NCBI RefSeq assembly: GCF_027409185.1 | Contig: NC_084463.1 | Location: 160,619,869 to 160,683,868, forward strand | Reading direction: 5' to 3' | From: Cynocephalus volans | Lineage: Eukaryota > Chordata > Mammalia > Dermoptera > Cynocephalidae | DNA: 64,000 nt | Shown here: positions 41,401-53,218 of the stretch, piece by piece | Position numbering within the stretch: the stretch's first letter is position 1 | Layout of the letters: each line of letters opens with the position of its first letter | Position numbers and translations under genes: made by a program | Notes under the pieces: model-generated | The model's database searches: none | Told to the model about the DNA's origin: nothing | What the model saw: only the letters and a program-made list of their open reading frames with translations

Positions 41401-44400
41401 ACCTGGGAGGGGGCAGGACACTGCAGCTTTGAGGTCACGGTGGGCTTGTCTCACCTGGGCTGCAGCCGGTGGAGGTGGGAGTGGGCGGAGGAGGGTGGGG
41501 TCTGCGAGCGTGACCGGCTCTCAAGGAGTTTGGGGGTGGAGTGTCCAGCATCGGAGCAGGGATTGTGGGCGCAGTGGGGTGCAAGAGGTGAAGCAGCAGC
41601 ACGCGTGCGCTGATGGGGTGGGTGATCCGGTCGAGAGGGCAAGGTTGCTGGGGTGCTCTGGCATGGCCTGGGGAGAGGGTGGGAGGGGGGCCAGCAGAGA
41701 GGAAAGGTGGCGGCTCCCCGGGGCCACTGCACACTTCCCAGTTCCAGCCCTGAAGCCGCTCTTCAGGGCAGCCTCGCTGCCTCGTGCTTCCGGCAGGTCC
41801 TGCTGCTACAGGGTCTTTGCCCTGGACACTATGCAGCAGGGATCTCATGGCCACCTCCTGCAGCCTCAACCCCAGCCGCCAGCCCTGGAGGTTCCTTGCC
41901 CCTGAACGTAACTTGCGCTGCCCCGTGCCTGGGTTCTTGCTCATCCCTCTGCCTGCGGTGCCCGCACTTCTCTGTGCTGTCCAGGTCCTTCTCCCTCCTA
42001 TTCAGCCTCCCGTCCTGCGCAACCAGCCCAGATGCCACAGTCCCTCAGTTTCCCCCTCCATGGGGCGGGTTTCTTTTTAACCTTCAGTCACCCGAACAGC
42101 CTAAGCTTCTCAGGGCCAGGACAGGACCCAGGGCAGGCCCTCAAGCATTCTCGGTGCTGAAGAGCAGAGACTGACACCTGTCCCCTCCCCAGGTGTGCCT
42201 TCTTCCACGGCGAAGTCGACAAGCCCGCCCAGGGCTTTTTGCACCGGGGCGGGCGCAAGCCAGTGGTCGTGGCCATCAGTCTGGAAGGCGTGCATGTCAT
42301 TGACAGCAGGGAGAAGGTACTGCCTCTGGCTCCTCCAGGGTGGGACCGGGGAGGTCCTCTGTAGAGAGGAGGGGAGTAGGCGTCCTTGCCCAGGCCTTCC
42401 TGGTTCCCGTGGGCCTGTGGGTGGCCTGGGGGCAGGGTGGGAGGACTGTCCGGTTGGGACTCTGCCTCCCTTGATGTCCTCAGGGTTCCTTCTCATCCTG
42501 AGGGCTTCCCTAGGTCTGCTTTGGGTCAGCTTTTACACCCAGAGTGCCAGGCAGGGTTGGCTCGGGCAAGGGGAGGCTGCAGCTGAGATTTCCGCCTCTG
42601 TGTGGGGGGAGTCTGGCAGCGCCTGGCTGATGGCTGGAGAACAGCTCGTGGTTTTCCAGAAAGACCCCACGACTAGGAGCGCTCCTGGGCTGACTGAGTC
42701 CTGCTTCTCCTGCATTTGGCAGTTGGCTGTCTCAGCTGCTTGTCTGGAAGGCAGTGTCGACAGTGGGGCCGCTTCGCTGTGTCTGGGCAGGGGGCCTCTC
42801 CTTTCCCCACCCCCCCAATTTTTTTGTTTATACCTTGGATTCAGCAAGAAGGAGTTCTCTCCTAATAGCAGAAGAGCTTGGCTGAATCCAGCCCCTCCTG
42901 GGCAACAGTGCCCAGGCACTCTGTGCCCAGTTTGGCCTCCTGCTGAGATGCTACCCAGCTTCTGTCATGGCAAAGGCCCCCCCACATTCCTCCCCACGTG
43001 ACTCTCCAGTGGTCAGGTGTTGTGGGATGAGGGTTTCAGCCTCCCTGAACCACAGCCCTGGGAAAGTCTGATGAAAGCTGGGGCTCCTCTCCGTAGAGAA
43101 ACACACGAACAAATTTATACTTATTCTCAGAGAGGCAAACACCCTGGCCAAGTGTCCCCTGCTGGTGGCGCCAAGTGGGAGGGGGTGAGGAGCAGGCCTC
43201 TACCCAAGGGGCCAAGCCGAGCTCTGCATCTCCTGCTGGCCAGCATGTCCTGCTGGGCCTGCGCTTCCAGGAGCTGTCGTGGGACCACACCTCCCCTGAG
43301 GAGGAGGAGCCCGTCCTGTGGCTGGAGTTTGATGGGGACAGCGAGGGCACACCCGTCAACAGGCTGCTCAAGATCTACTCCAAGCAGGTAGTGGTGGCAT
43401 TGCCTGCTCCAGGGGCAGGGGGAGCTGGGCCCTGGTGACCAGGGGCCCCTGACTGTTGGAGGCCACTGGCTGGCTGGGAAGGGGTGCCGAGGGCCTGGGG
43501 GTGGGGGTGCCTGAACTGCTGGCCTGGAGCAGCCCTGGCGAGTTCGGGAGGCCTGTCTGCAGATTCCGCACCAGGTGGTGGCAGGTGCTGCAGCTGGAGC
43601 AGCTGTTCGTTGTGGGCTTGCCCAGTGCTGCGCACCCAGCCTGTGCCTGTCCTTCTGTCCTCAAGACCCCATGAAGTCGGTGCTGTCCTCATCTTGCTCT
43701 CAGAGCGGGAACAGGCGTGGATGGGCGCAGGCCCTGGGGTGCCTCTGACTTATCCATTCGCTCAGCACCACGTCTTCCACCCTGACCTCCATTCCCGTGC
43801 CCCTTCCTCTCCTGCTGTGGTCACATCAGAGCCCTCCCCGAGACAATGGCCCTTTCAGTGACTCTTCCTTGCTTTTCTCCGGGCACGTGGACTCACTCCA
43901 GCAACTTTCATCTCCAGAAACACATCCTGTCCCGCTGGCGTAGCTGGTTCTTAGACCCTCCGTCCCCACACTTCTGCTCCTTTTTGGTGCCCCTCCCCAC
44001 CCCTGACCCCTTTGCAGCCACCTCACCCTGCACTCTGCTCCCACACTGCTCCAAGCTCCAGCAGCTTCTGCTTTGCCACACCAGTGGACGGATCTCTGTC
44101 CCCTCTCCCCAGCTTGGCCAAGCTTTCCTGGGGACTCCTCTCATCCTCCGTGGGCTTCTCCCCCATCTCCCTTACTGGCCCTCCTCTCCCTGGCCTCTCC
44201 TCCTCTCCCTCCTGTACTAGTGTCTACAAGCTCTTCCTTCTCATGGCTTGGAATTGCCAGATGTCCCCATCTTTGTGCTCATGAGTTCATAATTTTTATG
44301 TCACTTGTCTAGACCTCTTTTTTTGGTTTGTTTGTTTGGTTGGTTTTTTAGTTTTTTGGGTTTTTTTGGGCAGCCAACCAGTATATAGACCTCTTATTTT

Positions 44401-47400
44401 TTAAGTAAATGTTTTATTGAATTGTAATATACATACGCAGAAGTGCACAAATCCTAAGCATATATAATGCAACAGATTTACCTAAAGTAAACAAACCTAT
44501 GTAACACCATCCAGATCAAGAAACAGAACACTCCTAGGAGCCCCTAGAGCCCCCTCTCAGTCACTGCTCCCCACCAAGGGACCCACCACCCTGATGTCTG
44601 TCACCCTAGTCATTTTGCCTGGTTTTAAACCTCACGTAAATGGATTTTTCCAGTATGTGCTTTCTGTCTGGTTTCTTTTGCTCAGCATGGTGTTGGTGAG
44701 ATTCATCCTGCTGCAAGTGACCACAGTTAGCTCGTTCACGTTGCTGTGTGGTATTCCAGTAGATGACTTTGCCACTGTTTATTTCTCCATTCTGGTGCTG
44801 ATGGACAGTGGCTGTCCGGGTTGGAACTGTTGCAAATGCTGCTGCTGGGATCGCTGTTGTGCATGTCTTCTGTGCACACAGATGGGTATACACCGAGCCG
44901 TGGGCTTGCTGGATCCCCAGGTAGGCTTAGGCTCAGCGGTGGTGAGTCACTGCTGATTTCCCAAGGCAGCTGTTCCAGCTTGCACTCAGCCCGCAGTGAG
45001 ACAGCGCTTGCTGCTCTGTCTCCTCTCCAGCGCTTACTGTTGTCAGTCTGTTTCATTTTAGCCATTCTGTAGGGTGAGCAGTGGTATATCCATATGCTTT
45101 TTTCCCTTTATTTTTAAATCAACTTCATCAAGGTGTAATTTACAATAAAATGTACCCATTTAAGGGTGACTTTTGACAAATTTATACACCCCATGACCAC
45201 CACCATGGTCAAGCCATGCATCGGTTACTATCCACATATTTGCTTGTTTTTATTGACGTTATTTCCATCCCCCTAAAAATCTCCTTATAATTTTCTTTTT
45301 TTTTTTTCCTTCTGGCTGGTCTGTGCAGGGGTCCAAACCCTCGGCCATGGTGTTATAACACCGCATTCTAAACCAACTGAGCTAACCAGCCCACACACGT
45401 TATGTTTTAATTTGCATTCTCCTCCTGACGAACGAGTCGAGCATTTTTTTATGTGTTTATTTGCCATTTGGAGATCCTCTTTGATGAAGTACGTGTTCAA
45501 GGTTTTTGCCAGTTTTTCTTTTGTGTTGTCTTTTTTAAAAAATTGTTTTGTACATTTCTGATTTCAGACTCGTACATTCACCAGCTATTTGACACCTCCG
45601 CTTAACCATCCTAGAATTTTGGTTTTCCCAAATATCATATAAATACATTTATCATGTGACTCCTACTATTTTACCCGGGAGGAATGAAGGCGTGTGCTCC
45701 TACAACCCCTCGCACTCACATAGCTGCTTCATCTGTAGGAACCGAAAGGTTGGAAACAGCACAAAGGTCCACCAGCTGGTGAACAGATAAATTAACTATG
45801 GTCAACCATATAGTACATACAAGGATACTTCAAGAAGTTCATGAAAAGATTTGCATTATCTTTTAATTCTTTTTTTCCATGAGCTTTTTGAAATATCTTA
45901 GAATAGTGTATGCAGCCTTTTGAGACTGGCTTCTTCCACTGTTAGCAGCTTTTGAGATTCATCTGAGTTGCTGGGGTCGTCGGTCCGCTCCTTTTTGTCG
46001 TGGATAATACTGTGCTATGCGGACGTGCTGCGCTTTATATGCTCACCCATTGAAGGATGTTTGGGTGATTTTGAGTTTTTAGCTTTTATGAACAAAGCTG
46101 TTCTAAACATTTGTGTGCAGGTTTTAATTTAGACGTATGTCTTCACTTGTATAAAAACCTAGGGGTGAAATTCATGGATTGTATGATGAACATATGATTA
46201 ACTTTGTTAGAAACTGCCAAGCTGTTTTGCAGAGTGGCAGTACTGTCCTGCATTGCCACCAGCACAAGTTTCAGTTGCTCCACATCCCTGTCAGCACTTG
46301 GCATTGTCAGGTTTTGTTTGTTTGCCATTCTAGTAATGTACGGTAGGGATATGTCACTGTGGCTTTATTTGCATTTTCCTGATGACTATTCGTGTTGATC
46401 ATCTTTTCATGTGTTCATTAATTCTGTCTACGTGTCTTCTCTAGTGTCATGTCTGTTCACATCATTTGTCTGTTTTTTTTTATCAGGTTATTTGTTTTCT
46501 TCATGAGTTGTGAGAGTTCATTATGTATCCTGCATAGCAGTCCTTTATCAGATGTTTTGCAATTATTTTCTTCCAGTCTGTAACTTGACTTTTCATATTC
46601 TTAACTACATCTTTTAGAGAGATATTTTTAATTTTAATGAAATCCATTTTATCAATTTTTTTTCTTTTATTATTTGTGCTTTTTGTTTCCTAAGTAATTG
46701 TTCCCTAACTGGAGATCACAAAGATTTTCTCCTATGTTTTCTTCTAAAAGTTGTGTAAGTTTGGGCTGGTCCATGACTCACTGGGTGAGCGTGGTGCTGA
46801 CAACACCAAGTCAAGGGTTAGGATCCTCTTACTGGTCATCTTTTTTAAAAAATAATAAATAAATAAATAAATAAGAGTTGTATGAGTTTAAATTTATATC
46901 CCTCTCAAGTTAGTCTTTTCGTTTGGTTTTTGACAGCTAGCATAAGGATTCAAACCCTTGGCCTTCGTGTCATGACACTGCACTCTAACCAACCGAGCCA
47001 ACCATCGGTCAGCCCCCAAGTTAGTTTTTCATGTAAGGTGTGACATATAGGTCGAGATTGATTTCTATGCTTACCGATGTCCAGTTTCTCCCGTGTAATC
47101 TGTTAAAGGGACTGTCCCTTCTCCACTGAATTGCATCCTTGTTGAAAATCAACTGGCCACATATGTGTGGATCTAGTTCTGTATTCTCTGTTCAAAGCCA
47201 TTGATCTGTGTGTTGTCTTTCACTAATAACCACGCTATATTGATTGCTGAAGCTTTATAGAAGTCTTGAAGTCAGACAGTATGATTTCTAGATCTTTGCT
47301 CTTCTTTTTCAGAATTGCCTTGGCTATCCTAGTCCCTTTGCATTTCCATATTAATTTTGGAATCAGCTTCTTGATCTCTACCCCTCCCCCCACAAAAAAA

Positions 47401-50400
47401 AGCCACCTAGGATTTTGATTAAGATTGCATTGATTACTTTGGAGAGAATTGACATCTTAAGTCTTCAATCCACTTATTTTTATATCTCCACTTATTTGTT
47501 GATTGCTTTCATTAACATTTTATAGTGTTCAGCATATAAATCTTGTACAGCTTTTATTTTATTTAATTGGTGCTACTGTAAATGGCACTGTTTTTAATTT
47601 CAATTTCCAGTTGCTCATTGTGTTATATAGAAATGCAGTTGATTTTGTTATCCGTATATCCTGCAGCCTTGTTGAACTCACTCACTAGCTCTAGTCACTT
47701 CTCTGCAGACTCTGGGATTTTCTGTATAGACATTATGTTGTCTGAGAGCAGGGACACTGTTCCTCACTCTCCAGGCCATGTGTCTTGCTTGTCTCGCCTG
47801 AGAGCACTCACGCGACCTCTAGGACAGTGTTGAATAGACAGGAGTGAGCAGATGTCCTCACTCGCCCCTGACCTGCAGGGAAGGCCTTGTCTCGCACTGG
47901 ATAAGCATGATGTTAGCTGTGGGCACTTCTTAAATACCCTCCGTCAGGTTGAGGAAATCCCTTCTAGTCCTGGCTTGCTGAGTTTGATCTCAAGTGGACG
48001 TGGCTGCATTTTAAGGGCAGGTGCTCTGAACCTCAGAAGCACCATGAAGTTTTGTTTCAGGGAACTTGGAGCCTTCCCTGTTACGTTGGCAGTGCAGGAT
48101 CCTCTGTGCCCACCGACTACCACCTACTCACCAGCCCACTGCCCAGTCTTAGCGTGGTGGCATCCCCTCAGTGAGAAAAGGAGGAGGGTGTGTGGAGGCT
48201 GGGTCACGAGGGCAGGGAGTGTGACAGATTGGGCTCTTCCTTCTGGGCTGGGCAGAGTTGCCTACCCTCCTCTTCCTCCCCAGAGTTGGGAGTGTAGCTG
48301 CTGAGGCCTCCTGGGGAGCACAGGGCAGGCATTCTGTGGCCCTTGCCTGCTGCTGTACCCAGTGCCCACAGCAGCACCTGGCACATCTAGGCCCTTGGTA
48401 AATATTTGTTTCCTGACACCCTCTGACAGCTTTCTGTCTGGGACTCCCTGAGACCCCTTAGATCCCAGTCATCTGGTGCCCAACTGTGCCCACTCACATC
48501 TGGCCTTTTATTTTTCACCTTTTGTGTGCACGTGTGTTATGTTTAAAGTCTGTTGAGAAGGCGTCACTTTTGAAGAATGTGTTCAGAGGGAGCTGCCGCG
48601 CACCCCCCAGCCCTCAGTGACATCCCCACCCGCTTCCTTGTGGCCTGCTGTGGTTCTCCATCCAGCACATGGAGATGTCTTCAGCCCAAAAACACCCCTG
48701 GCTGCTCCCTCCCACGTCCTCTGCAGCAGCTGGCCTGCCTTCCCCACCTGCTCCAGCCCATGCAGCCAGCCTTCCCGGGCTGGGCCCTCTGTCAAGTGTT
48801 CTGTCTTTCCCACCCCAACTCCCAGGACTGGGAACCCCTGCTCTTCCACCAGGACTCACCTCTGACGTCACCCCATGTGGGATGCCTCCCCTGCCTCCTG
48901 GTCCACAGAGCCCCTGCCTCAGCCACTGTCCTTTCTCATGAATGGTGCTCGTCCCACATCTGCCTCCCCACAAAGGGCAGGGGCCAGCAGTGGGCCTGGA
49001 CAGCCAGGGGCCGCCGCCCTGCGGACCTCACACTGCCTCTTCCGCAGGCCGAGCTGATGAGCAGCCTCATTGAGTACTGCATCGAGCTGAGCCAGGCTGC
49101 TGAGCCTGCGGCCCCCCAGGAGAGTGGCCTGGGGCACCCTGCAGCCCCTGGCTCCTTGCCACCACCCACCCAGCGCCCGGAGCTGCGGAGGCAGGGCAGC
49201 GTGGTGTGCAGCCGCATCCAGCATCTCTGTACCATCGACTACGTGGAGGACGGTGAGCCACACCCTGGCGTGCACACACACGCGCGCGCATGCACACGAG
49301 CTCCGGGGATGGGGCGCTGTGGAGCCATTGCAGATACACGGGGGTTGTCCTTCCCCTGGGGGGCCTGGCCCAGAGCTCTCCTCTGTCCCTTCTCACTGCT
49401 GCCTCCGCAGATGTGTTCACCATGGCAGCATCCAGAATATGAAAAACTGGAAACTCCCCACTGCCTCTTGTTAAAGGTGTGGGTAGATAAATGATGGGGC
49501 CACACCCTGGGGAATTCAGTGCAGCTGGTAGAATGCAGCACCCTGAATGCAGTGTGGTATCTTGGATTGGATCCTGGAACAGAGGACATTTGTGGGACAC
49601 CTGATGAAATCCAAAAGTCTGTAATACATAATACAGTTGATAAGATTGTACCAGTGTTCATTTCTTAGCTTTGACGTGGTTACAAAACATGCTAACGTTA
49701 GGAGAAGCTAGATGAGGATGCGCAGGAACTATCTATACTATCCACAGCTTCTCTGTAAATCTAGAATCATTCCAAAATAAAAAGCGTTTTTTAATGCTTA
49801 AGAGATCCACATTTAAATGGCAAGATTTTTACAAAATAATACTAAGTAGAAAACAATCACGTAATGAAAAAAAATTAGGTAAGAGAGACCCCAACTGTGG
49901 CAATCAATTACTGTGACTTCTTTCTTCTTTGTATTTCTTTGTAGCACTTAAATTTTTTACAAGGGCTGTCCAGGTAGCTCAGTTGGTTAGAGCATGGCCT
50001 TATAACACCAAGGTCGTGGGTTCAGATCCCTGGACCGACCAGTCACCAAAAAAATAAATTTTTTTTTTTTTTTTTTTTTTTACACAATGACCATCTTTTT
50101 TTAGTGGCTGGCTGTATGGGGATCTGAACCTAAGACGCTGGTGTTATAAGGCTGTGCTCTAACCAACTGAGCTAACTGGCCAGCCCCTATTATTTAAAAA
50201 AATTTTTTTTTTTGGCAGCTGGCTGGTACAGGGATCCAAACCCTTTACCTTGGTGTTATCAGCATTATGTTCTAACCAAGTGAGCTAACCAACCAGCCAG
50301 CCCAATTTTCATAATCAGAAAAAGCAACCTTTTCCTTTATTTCTTTACCACTGTTGTAGTTATTTCCAGTTTTTAGATACTATAAACAGCATACCTGTAG

Positions 50401-51757
50401 CTAAAACCTTACTTGGAATCTGAACTGTTTCTTCAGGATAAATTCCTAGAAATGGACTTGCTGGGTCAAAGGGTATGCACATTTTAAGGCTTCTCTGACA
50501 CCTGCCGTCTTGCAAAGAGCTTGTGCCCACGCATACCCCTCCCAGCAGAGAAGGCGGCATCTCCCTTTTGCACCCTCTTCACCCACAGTGAACGGGTCCG
50601 ACCGTTCTGACAGAGAACTTAGTTGGAATATTTTTAGGTGTTTGATCATATTTATATTTCCTTCATGAATTATTGTTAATTTCTTTTGTCCATTTTTCTT
50701 TCGTTGATTTTGTTGTTATTTTATTTTTGTTTTTGTTTTTCCTTTTGGTGGCTGGCCAATGCAGGATCCAAAACCTTGACCTTTGGTGTTATAACATGGT
50801 GTTCTGACTGAGCAACTGGCCAGCTCTAGTTGCTTGTGTTTTTTTTATATTCACATCTTACATTAATATGGTACATTTGTTAATTAATGGTCTGATCTGA
50901 TACACTACCATTAACTAAAGTTTATACTTTATTCAGATTTCCTTAGTGTTTATCTAATGTCCTTCTGTCTCAGGATCCCATCCAGGACGCCATGCTGCAT
51001 TTAGTTGTCACATCTCTTTAGGCTCTTGTTGGCTGTGATAGTTTCGCAGACTTTCCTTGTTTTCGATGTTTTAAAGAGTACTGGCTGGGTATCTTGGAGG
51101 ATGGCCCTCTACTGGAATTTGTCTGATGTTTCTCTCATGATTAGACAGGGGTTTTGAGTTTTTGGGGAGAAGACCGCAGACGTGAAGTGCCATTTTATCA
51201 CATCACAGCAAAGGTGCATATCAATATGATTTATGACTATAGATTCTGACCTTGATCATCTGGCTTGTTTTTGTTTTGTTTTGTTTTTTTGGATGGCCAG
51301 CTGGAACCCTTGACCTTGGTGTTGTCACACCTGGCTTGGTATTTTTAGCATGTAAGAATTCTTTTTATGCTACCGAGGCACACCTTTAGTCAGTCGTATG
51401 TGTTGCAGGTATTTTGTTTCTTTGGTCTGTTCTTGACCAAGCTTTAGCAGAAGCTCCTCAGACATCACAGCTGGCCCAGTACCAGATGCAAACCCACTGC
51501 CTCTGATTTGTGGGGGCTTGGTCTGAACAGACTCTGGAAGGAGCCATCCCATTGGAGCTAGAACCCAGCTTCCTGGGGCCTGGGCTGCCTCACCCAGGGA
51601 GAGCCCCTCCGCAGCGTGTCCCTCTTGTTCCCCCACAGGCAAGGGCATCAAGCGGGTGAAACCCAAGCGCACCACATCCTTCTTCAGCCGGCAGCTCTCC
51701 ATGGGCCAGGGGACTTACACCGCGGTACAGCCCACCGACAGCCTGGAGCAGGGCTGA
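32447..51757 (+). CDS. FRMD8: FRMD8 (FERM domain containing 8, iTAP), 465 aa, ten coding exons
   Basis: Cytoplasmic FERM protein that binds iRhom1/2 and stabilises the ADAM17/TACE sheddase complex at the cell surface. Coding exons: 32447-32531, 34056-34223, 36538-36639, 37004-37062, 37187-37353, 40345-40569, 42193-42316, 43244-43387, 49048-49252, 51639-51757. They total 1398 nt, all GT-AG and in frame. The ATG is the first codon after an acceptor (TTGCAG|ATG). Residues about 29-376 form the FERM module: ubiquitin-like lobe from [10 protein letters not shown], central lobe around [11 protein letters not shown], and PH-like lobe around [15 protein letters not shown] and [15 protein letters not shown]. 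The tail carries two basic, Ser-centred motifs, RRQGS (405-409) and KRTTS (436-440), and ends DSLEQG. Relative to human it is one residue longer overall. Introns 9 and 10 are repeat-filled. Confidence 0.96.
32690..32830 (+). mobile_element. MIR fragment
   Basis: CTCTGTCACTAGGTTAGAGG through CTCACTCTCCTCGTTTGTAA; decayed sense MIR with an AAAAC-rich stretch. FRMD8 intron. Confidence 0.5.
32875..32980 (-). mobile_element. MIR fragment
   Basis: Antisense MIR words ATCATTATCTTCGCTTTATA and GGAAACTGGGCCCTAGAGAG. FRMD8 intron. Confidence 0.6.
33165..33290 (-). mobile_element. MIR fragment
   Basis: CTTTTACAGATGAGGCAGCT and CAAGGTTTGGAACCGACTGT, typical antisense MIR. FRMD8 intron. Confidence 0.6.
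34051..34060 (+). promoter_or_regulatory. FRMD8: NAGNAG tandem acceptor at FRMD8 coding exon 2
   Basis: CACAGCAG|CT gives two adjacent AGs, so the exon may begin at 34056 (extra CAG) or 34059. The proximal choice yields RAADVL, as in human; the distal choice yields RADVL, one alanine shorter. Both keep frame. Confidence 0.7.
34450..34565 (-). mobile_element. MIR-like fragment
   Basis: CACCTCATTCTCATGGCCCA, CAGATGAGGACATTAAGG, CAGGACCAAGACAGAACC; decayed antisense MIR. Confidence 0.45.
35159..35178. repeat. (C)20 mononucleotide run
   Basis: Twenty consecutive C in an FRMD8 intron; G on the minus strand. Prone to slippage and to miscalling in assemblies. Confidence 0.95.
36115..36240 (+). mobile_element. 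MIR element
   Basis: GGTTTAGCCACTAACTCTTT, GGCCTTGGGCAGTCACTGTC, CATCAGTTTCTCACCTACAA; sense MIR core. Confidence 0.75.
36290..36450 (+). mobile_element. MIR element (second copy)
   Basis: GCTTGCTGTGTGACTTAGGA, AACTTAATCTCTTTGAGTCT, then TATTGCAGGGTACGTGCAC; sense MIR adjacent to the previous one. Confidence 0.6.
38700..38940 (-). mobile_element. MIR element split by a SINE
   Basis: Left part ACCTCATGCCAGGCACATGC and right part GGGGAAACTGAGGCTCAGAG join once the SINE at 38777-38876 is removed. FRMD8 intron. Confidence 0.75.
38777..38876 (-). mobile_element. tRNA-derived SINE, half of form B, in MIR
   Basis: T-rich tail, AAAGATGACCGGTAAGGGGA to CACGGGCCGGCCCTG. Perfect duplication GTGTCCTTGTTTT (38764-38776 and 38877-38889). 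Confidence 0.94.
44320..44385 (-). mobile_element. 5'-truncated SINE remnant
   Basis: T/G-rich tail plus GGGCAGCCAACCAGTATA only; flanked by TAGACCTCTT on both sides. Confidence 0.65.
45296..45392 (-). mobile_element. tRNA-Ile-like SINE, form A, in L1
   Basis: T-tail, CTTCTGGCTGGTCTGTGCAG to ACTGAGCTAACCAGCCC. Confidence 0.85.
46763..46873 (+). mobile_element. tRNA-derived SINE, half of form B, in L1
   Basis: GGGCTGGTCCATGACTCACT to TTACTGGTCATC plus (AAAT)n tail. Duplication AGTTGTGTAAGTTT / AGTTGTATGAGTTT. Confidence 0.9.
46918..47016 (-). mobile_element. tRNA-Ile-like SINE, form A, in L1
   Basis: TTTGACAGCTAGCATAAGGA to CAACCATCGGTCAGCCC; flanks CAAGTTAGTCTTT / CAAGTTAGTTTTT. Confidence 0.87.
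49263..49292. repeat. Short CA/CG alternating purine-pyrimidine tract
   Basis: GTGCACACACACGCGCGCGC continues into ATGCACACG just after an FRMD8 donor. Alternating sequence of Z-DNA type, in the intron. Confidence 0.7.
49973..50055 (+). mobile_element. tRNA-Ile-like SINE, monomer form A
   Basis: GGGCTGTCCAGGTAGCTCAG to GACCGACCAGTCACC plus A-tail. First of an inverted cluster in FRMD8 intron 10. Confidence 0.87.
50096..50186 (-). mobile_element. tRNA-Ile-like SINE, form A
   Basis: TTTTTTAGTGGCTGGCTGTA to GCTAACTGGCCAGCCCC; head-to-head with the copy before it. Confidence 0.87.
50203..50303 (-). mobile_element. tRNA-Ile-like SINE, form A
   Basis: T-tail, GGCAGCTGGCTGGTACAGGG to GCTAACCAACCAGCCAGCCC. 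Confidence 0.88.
50310..50720 (-). mobile_element. L1-like fragment
   Basis: GGATAAATTCCTAGAAATGG, ACTTGCTGGGTCAAAGGGTA, TTTCTTTTGTCCATTTTTCT; antisense L1 3'-region words. Confidence 0.6.
50730..50826 (-). mobile_element. tRNA-Ile-like SINE, form A, diverged
   Basis: CCTTTTGGTGGCTGGCCAAT to CTGAGCAACTGGCCAGCTC. Confidence 0.82.
50835..51240 (-). mobile_element. Old L1 (L1M-type) 3' fragment
   Basis: ATCTCTTTAGGCTCTTGTTG, GTTTCGCAGACTTTCCTTGT, GGAATTTGTCTGATGTTTCT, CATGATTAGACAGGGG; familiar antisense old-L1 3' sequence. Confidence 0.65.
51268..51327 (-). mobile_element. 5'-truncated SINE remnant
   Basis: TTTTTTTGGATGGCCAGCTG through CTTGACCTTGGTGTTGTCAC; flanked by CATCTGGCTTG / CACCTGGCTTG. 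311 bp before the last FRMD8 exon. Confidence 0.75.
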
Positions 51758-53212
51758 GGGCAGCAGCACCGGGCGAAGAGTGGTGCATGGGGCCCCCGAG
51801 ACTGGCCCAGCACTGTCCTCCTTGAGGGGCAAGGGCCAGGCTGCGCTAGTCTCAAAGGTTATGCACAGAGGGGAGGAGGGCTGCCTCGGCTGCTCAGGGT
51901 CTGCAGGTATTTCAGACCACGGAGAAGTGACTTCTGTACCTGGGATGATGCCTGGGCTGTGCAGAGCTGGCCAGGGCTTCCACAGTGGCCCTATTGCAGC
52001 CTGCCCTCTCTTCCCCTGGACTCTGGGCCCAGCTGCTGTCTCAGGACCAGCTGATCAGGTCCCGGCTGCCCCCTCCCACCTAGAGACTTGCCTTTGTGCC
52101 CTTCTCAAGATGGACGGTGTCCCCTGCTCTGAAGTGCCTCCGATGGCAGGTGGTTAAGGATTAGGGCTTGGGACCTACAGGTCCACTGCGTTCCTCTGGA
52201 CGTTGGTGACCACATCCCCGCATTCCTTCTGCTGGCATTCCACCACCACCCCCCCACTGCCAGGCTGGGCCGTCACTCTCAGGAGGGTGGGAGGGGACCT
52301 CCTGGATTGAACCATGGCAGAGACAGAAGGTGAGGGCTCCCCACCCCATAGCTCCCTGGCTGAACTGGGACTGGAGGGAGCCGGGCAGGGCCCAACTCCG
52401 GGGACCCTGTGCCCCTCACGTCTCCCTTGCAGGCATGAGACACTCTGACCAGAAGGAAGGCGCCTTTTTGTTAGCCTTTGTTGACATCACTGTGTTGGGA
52501 GGTGGCTGTCCTGCAGACCAGCAGGCCCACCAGACCCACACACTCCACACTCTGTGAAAAGCTCCCGAAAGCCCCTGTGAGCACCCAAGGAACTCCCCTC
52601 GGTGGACCACCCAGGACTGCCCTTTCCTCCCAGTGTTCTGGGTCCTCAGGTTTTAGTTTCTGTATTTTTTCATCTGCTTTGGATCCACGAAGCCCGTGAA
52701 CTGTGGGGAAACTCCATGAAATGCCCTCATTAACCTCAGAGCTGCTGGGAAGGGCTACAGGTTTCCCTGGGGGCGAACCCGTGCTCAGGGAAACGCCCAG
52801 TGACACAAGACGGTCTCTTCTCTCTCAGGGACGTTGGAAAGGAGGTTTTGATGGGGGTGATTGCTTTGGCTTTTCTCCAGCTTTGCCCTCCTGGCAACGG
52901 TGGTTCTATGTGTTTTCCCAGATGAGCTGGGGTCCCCCTGAGAGGCGGGTTTCCCCAGCCCCTGGGTCCCTCTGTGGAGGGTCCGTGGCTCCCGGGTGCT
53001 TCCCGGCGCTCCCGCAGAAGAGGCAGCCCGGCTCAGCACAGGGCTCGCTCTGTTTCCCTTCCCAGGGGAAAACCGGGGGAGAGGAAACGGGAACCTCTTG
53101 TACGCCGAATGTGAGAGCCCATTCATCCCTCCTCCCTTGGGCAACTTCTGAACACTCCAGATGTTTTGAGGTGGGCTTGCCTTCCAGCAACAAGGACTTT
53201 GTCATTTGTCAT

Positions 53213-53218
53213 AATAAA
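53213..53218 (+). promoter_or_regulatory. FRMD8: FRMD8 proximal poly(A) signal candidate
   Basis: AATAAA inside the UTR, 1.46 kb after the stop. Use would exclude the SINE that follows. Confidence 0.45.

Larger units (their letters stand above)
44390..47760 (-). mobile_element. Old L1 composite filling FRMD8 intron 9
   Basis: Series of antisense L1 3'-region words: CACGTAAATGGATTTTTCCA, TGGTGTTGGTGAGATTCATC, TTTGCATTTTCCTGATGACT, TCAGGTTATTTGTTTTCTTC, TCTGTAACTTGACTTTTCAT. The order suggests more than one overlapping copy; three SINEs are inserted. No intact reading frame survives. Confidence 0.75.

Noticed and set aside
41429-43001. Long frames in FRMD8 introns 7 and 8
   Set aside because: GC-rich intronic sequence; they overlap the real exon 42193-42316 in the wrong frame and lack similarity to known proteins.
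44390-47760. A coding L1 ORF2 or a separate gene in FRMD8 intron 9
   Set aside because: Only decayed 3'-region L1 words are present, with many stops in all frames.
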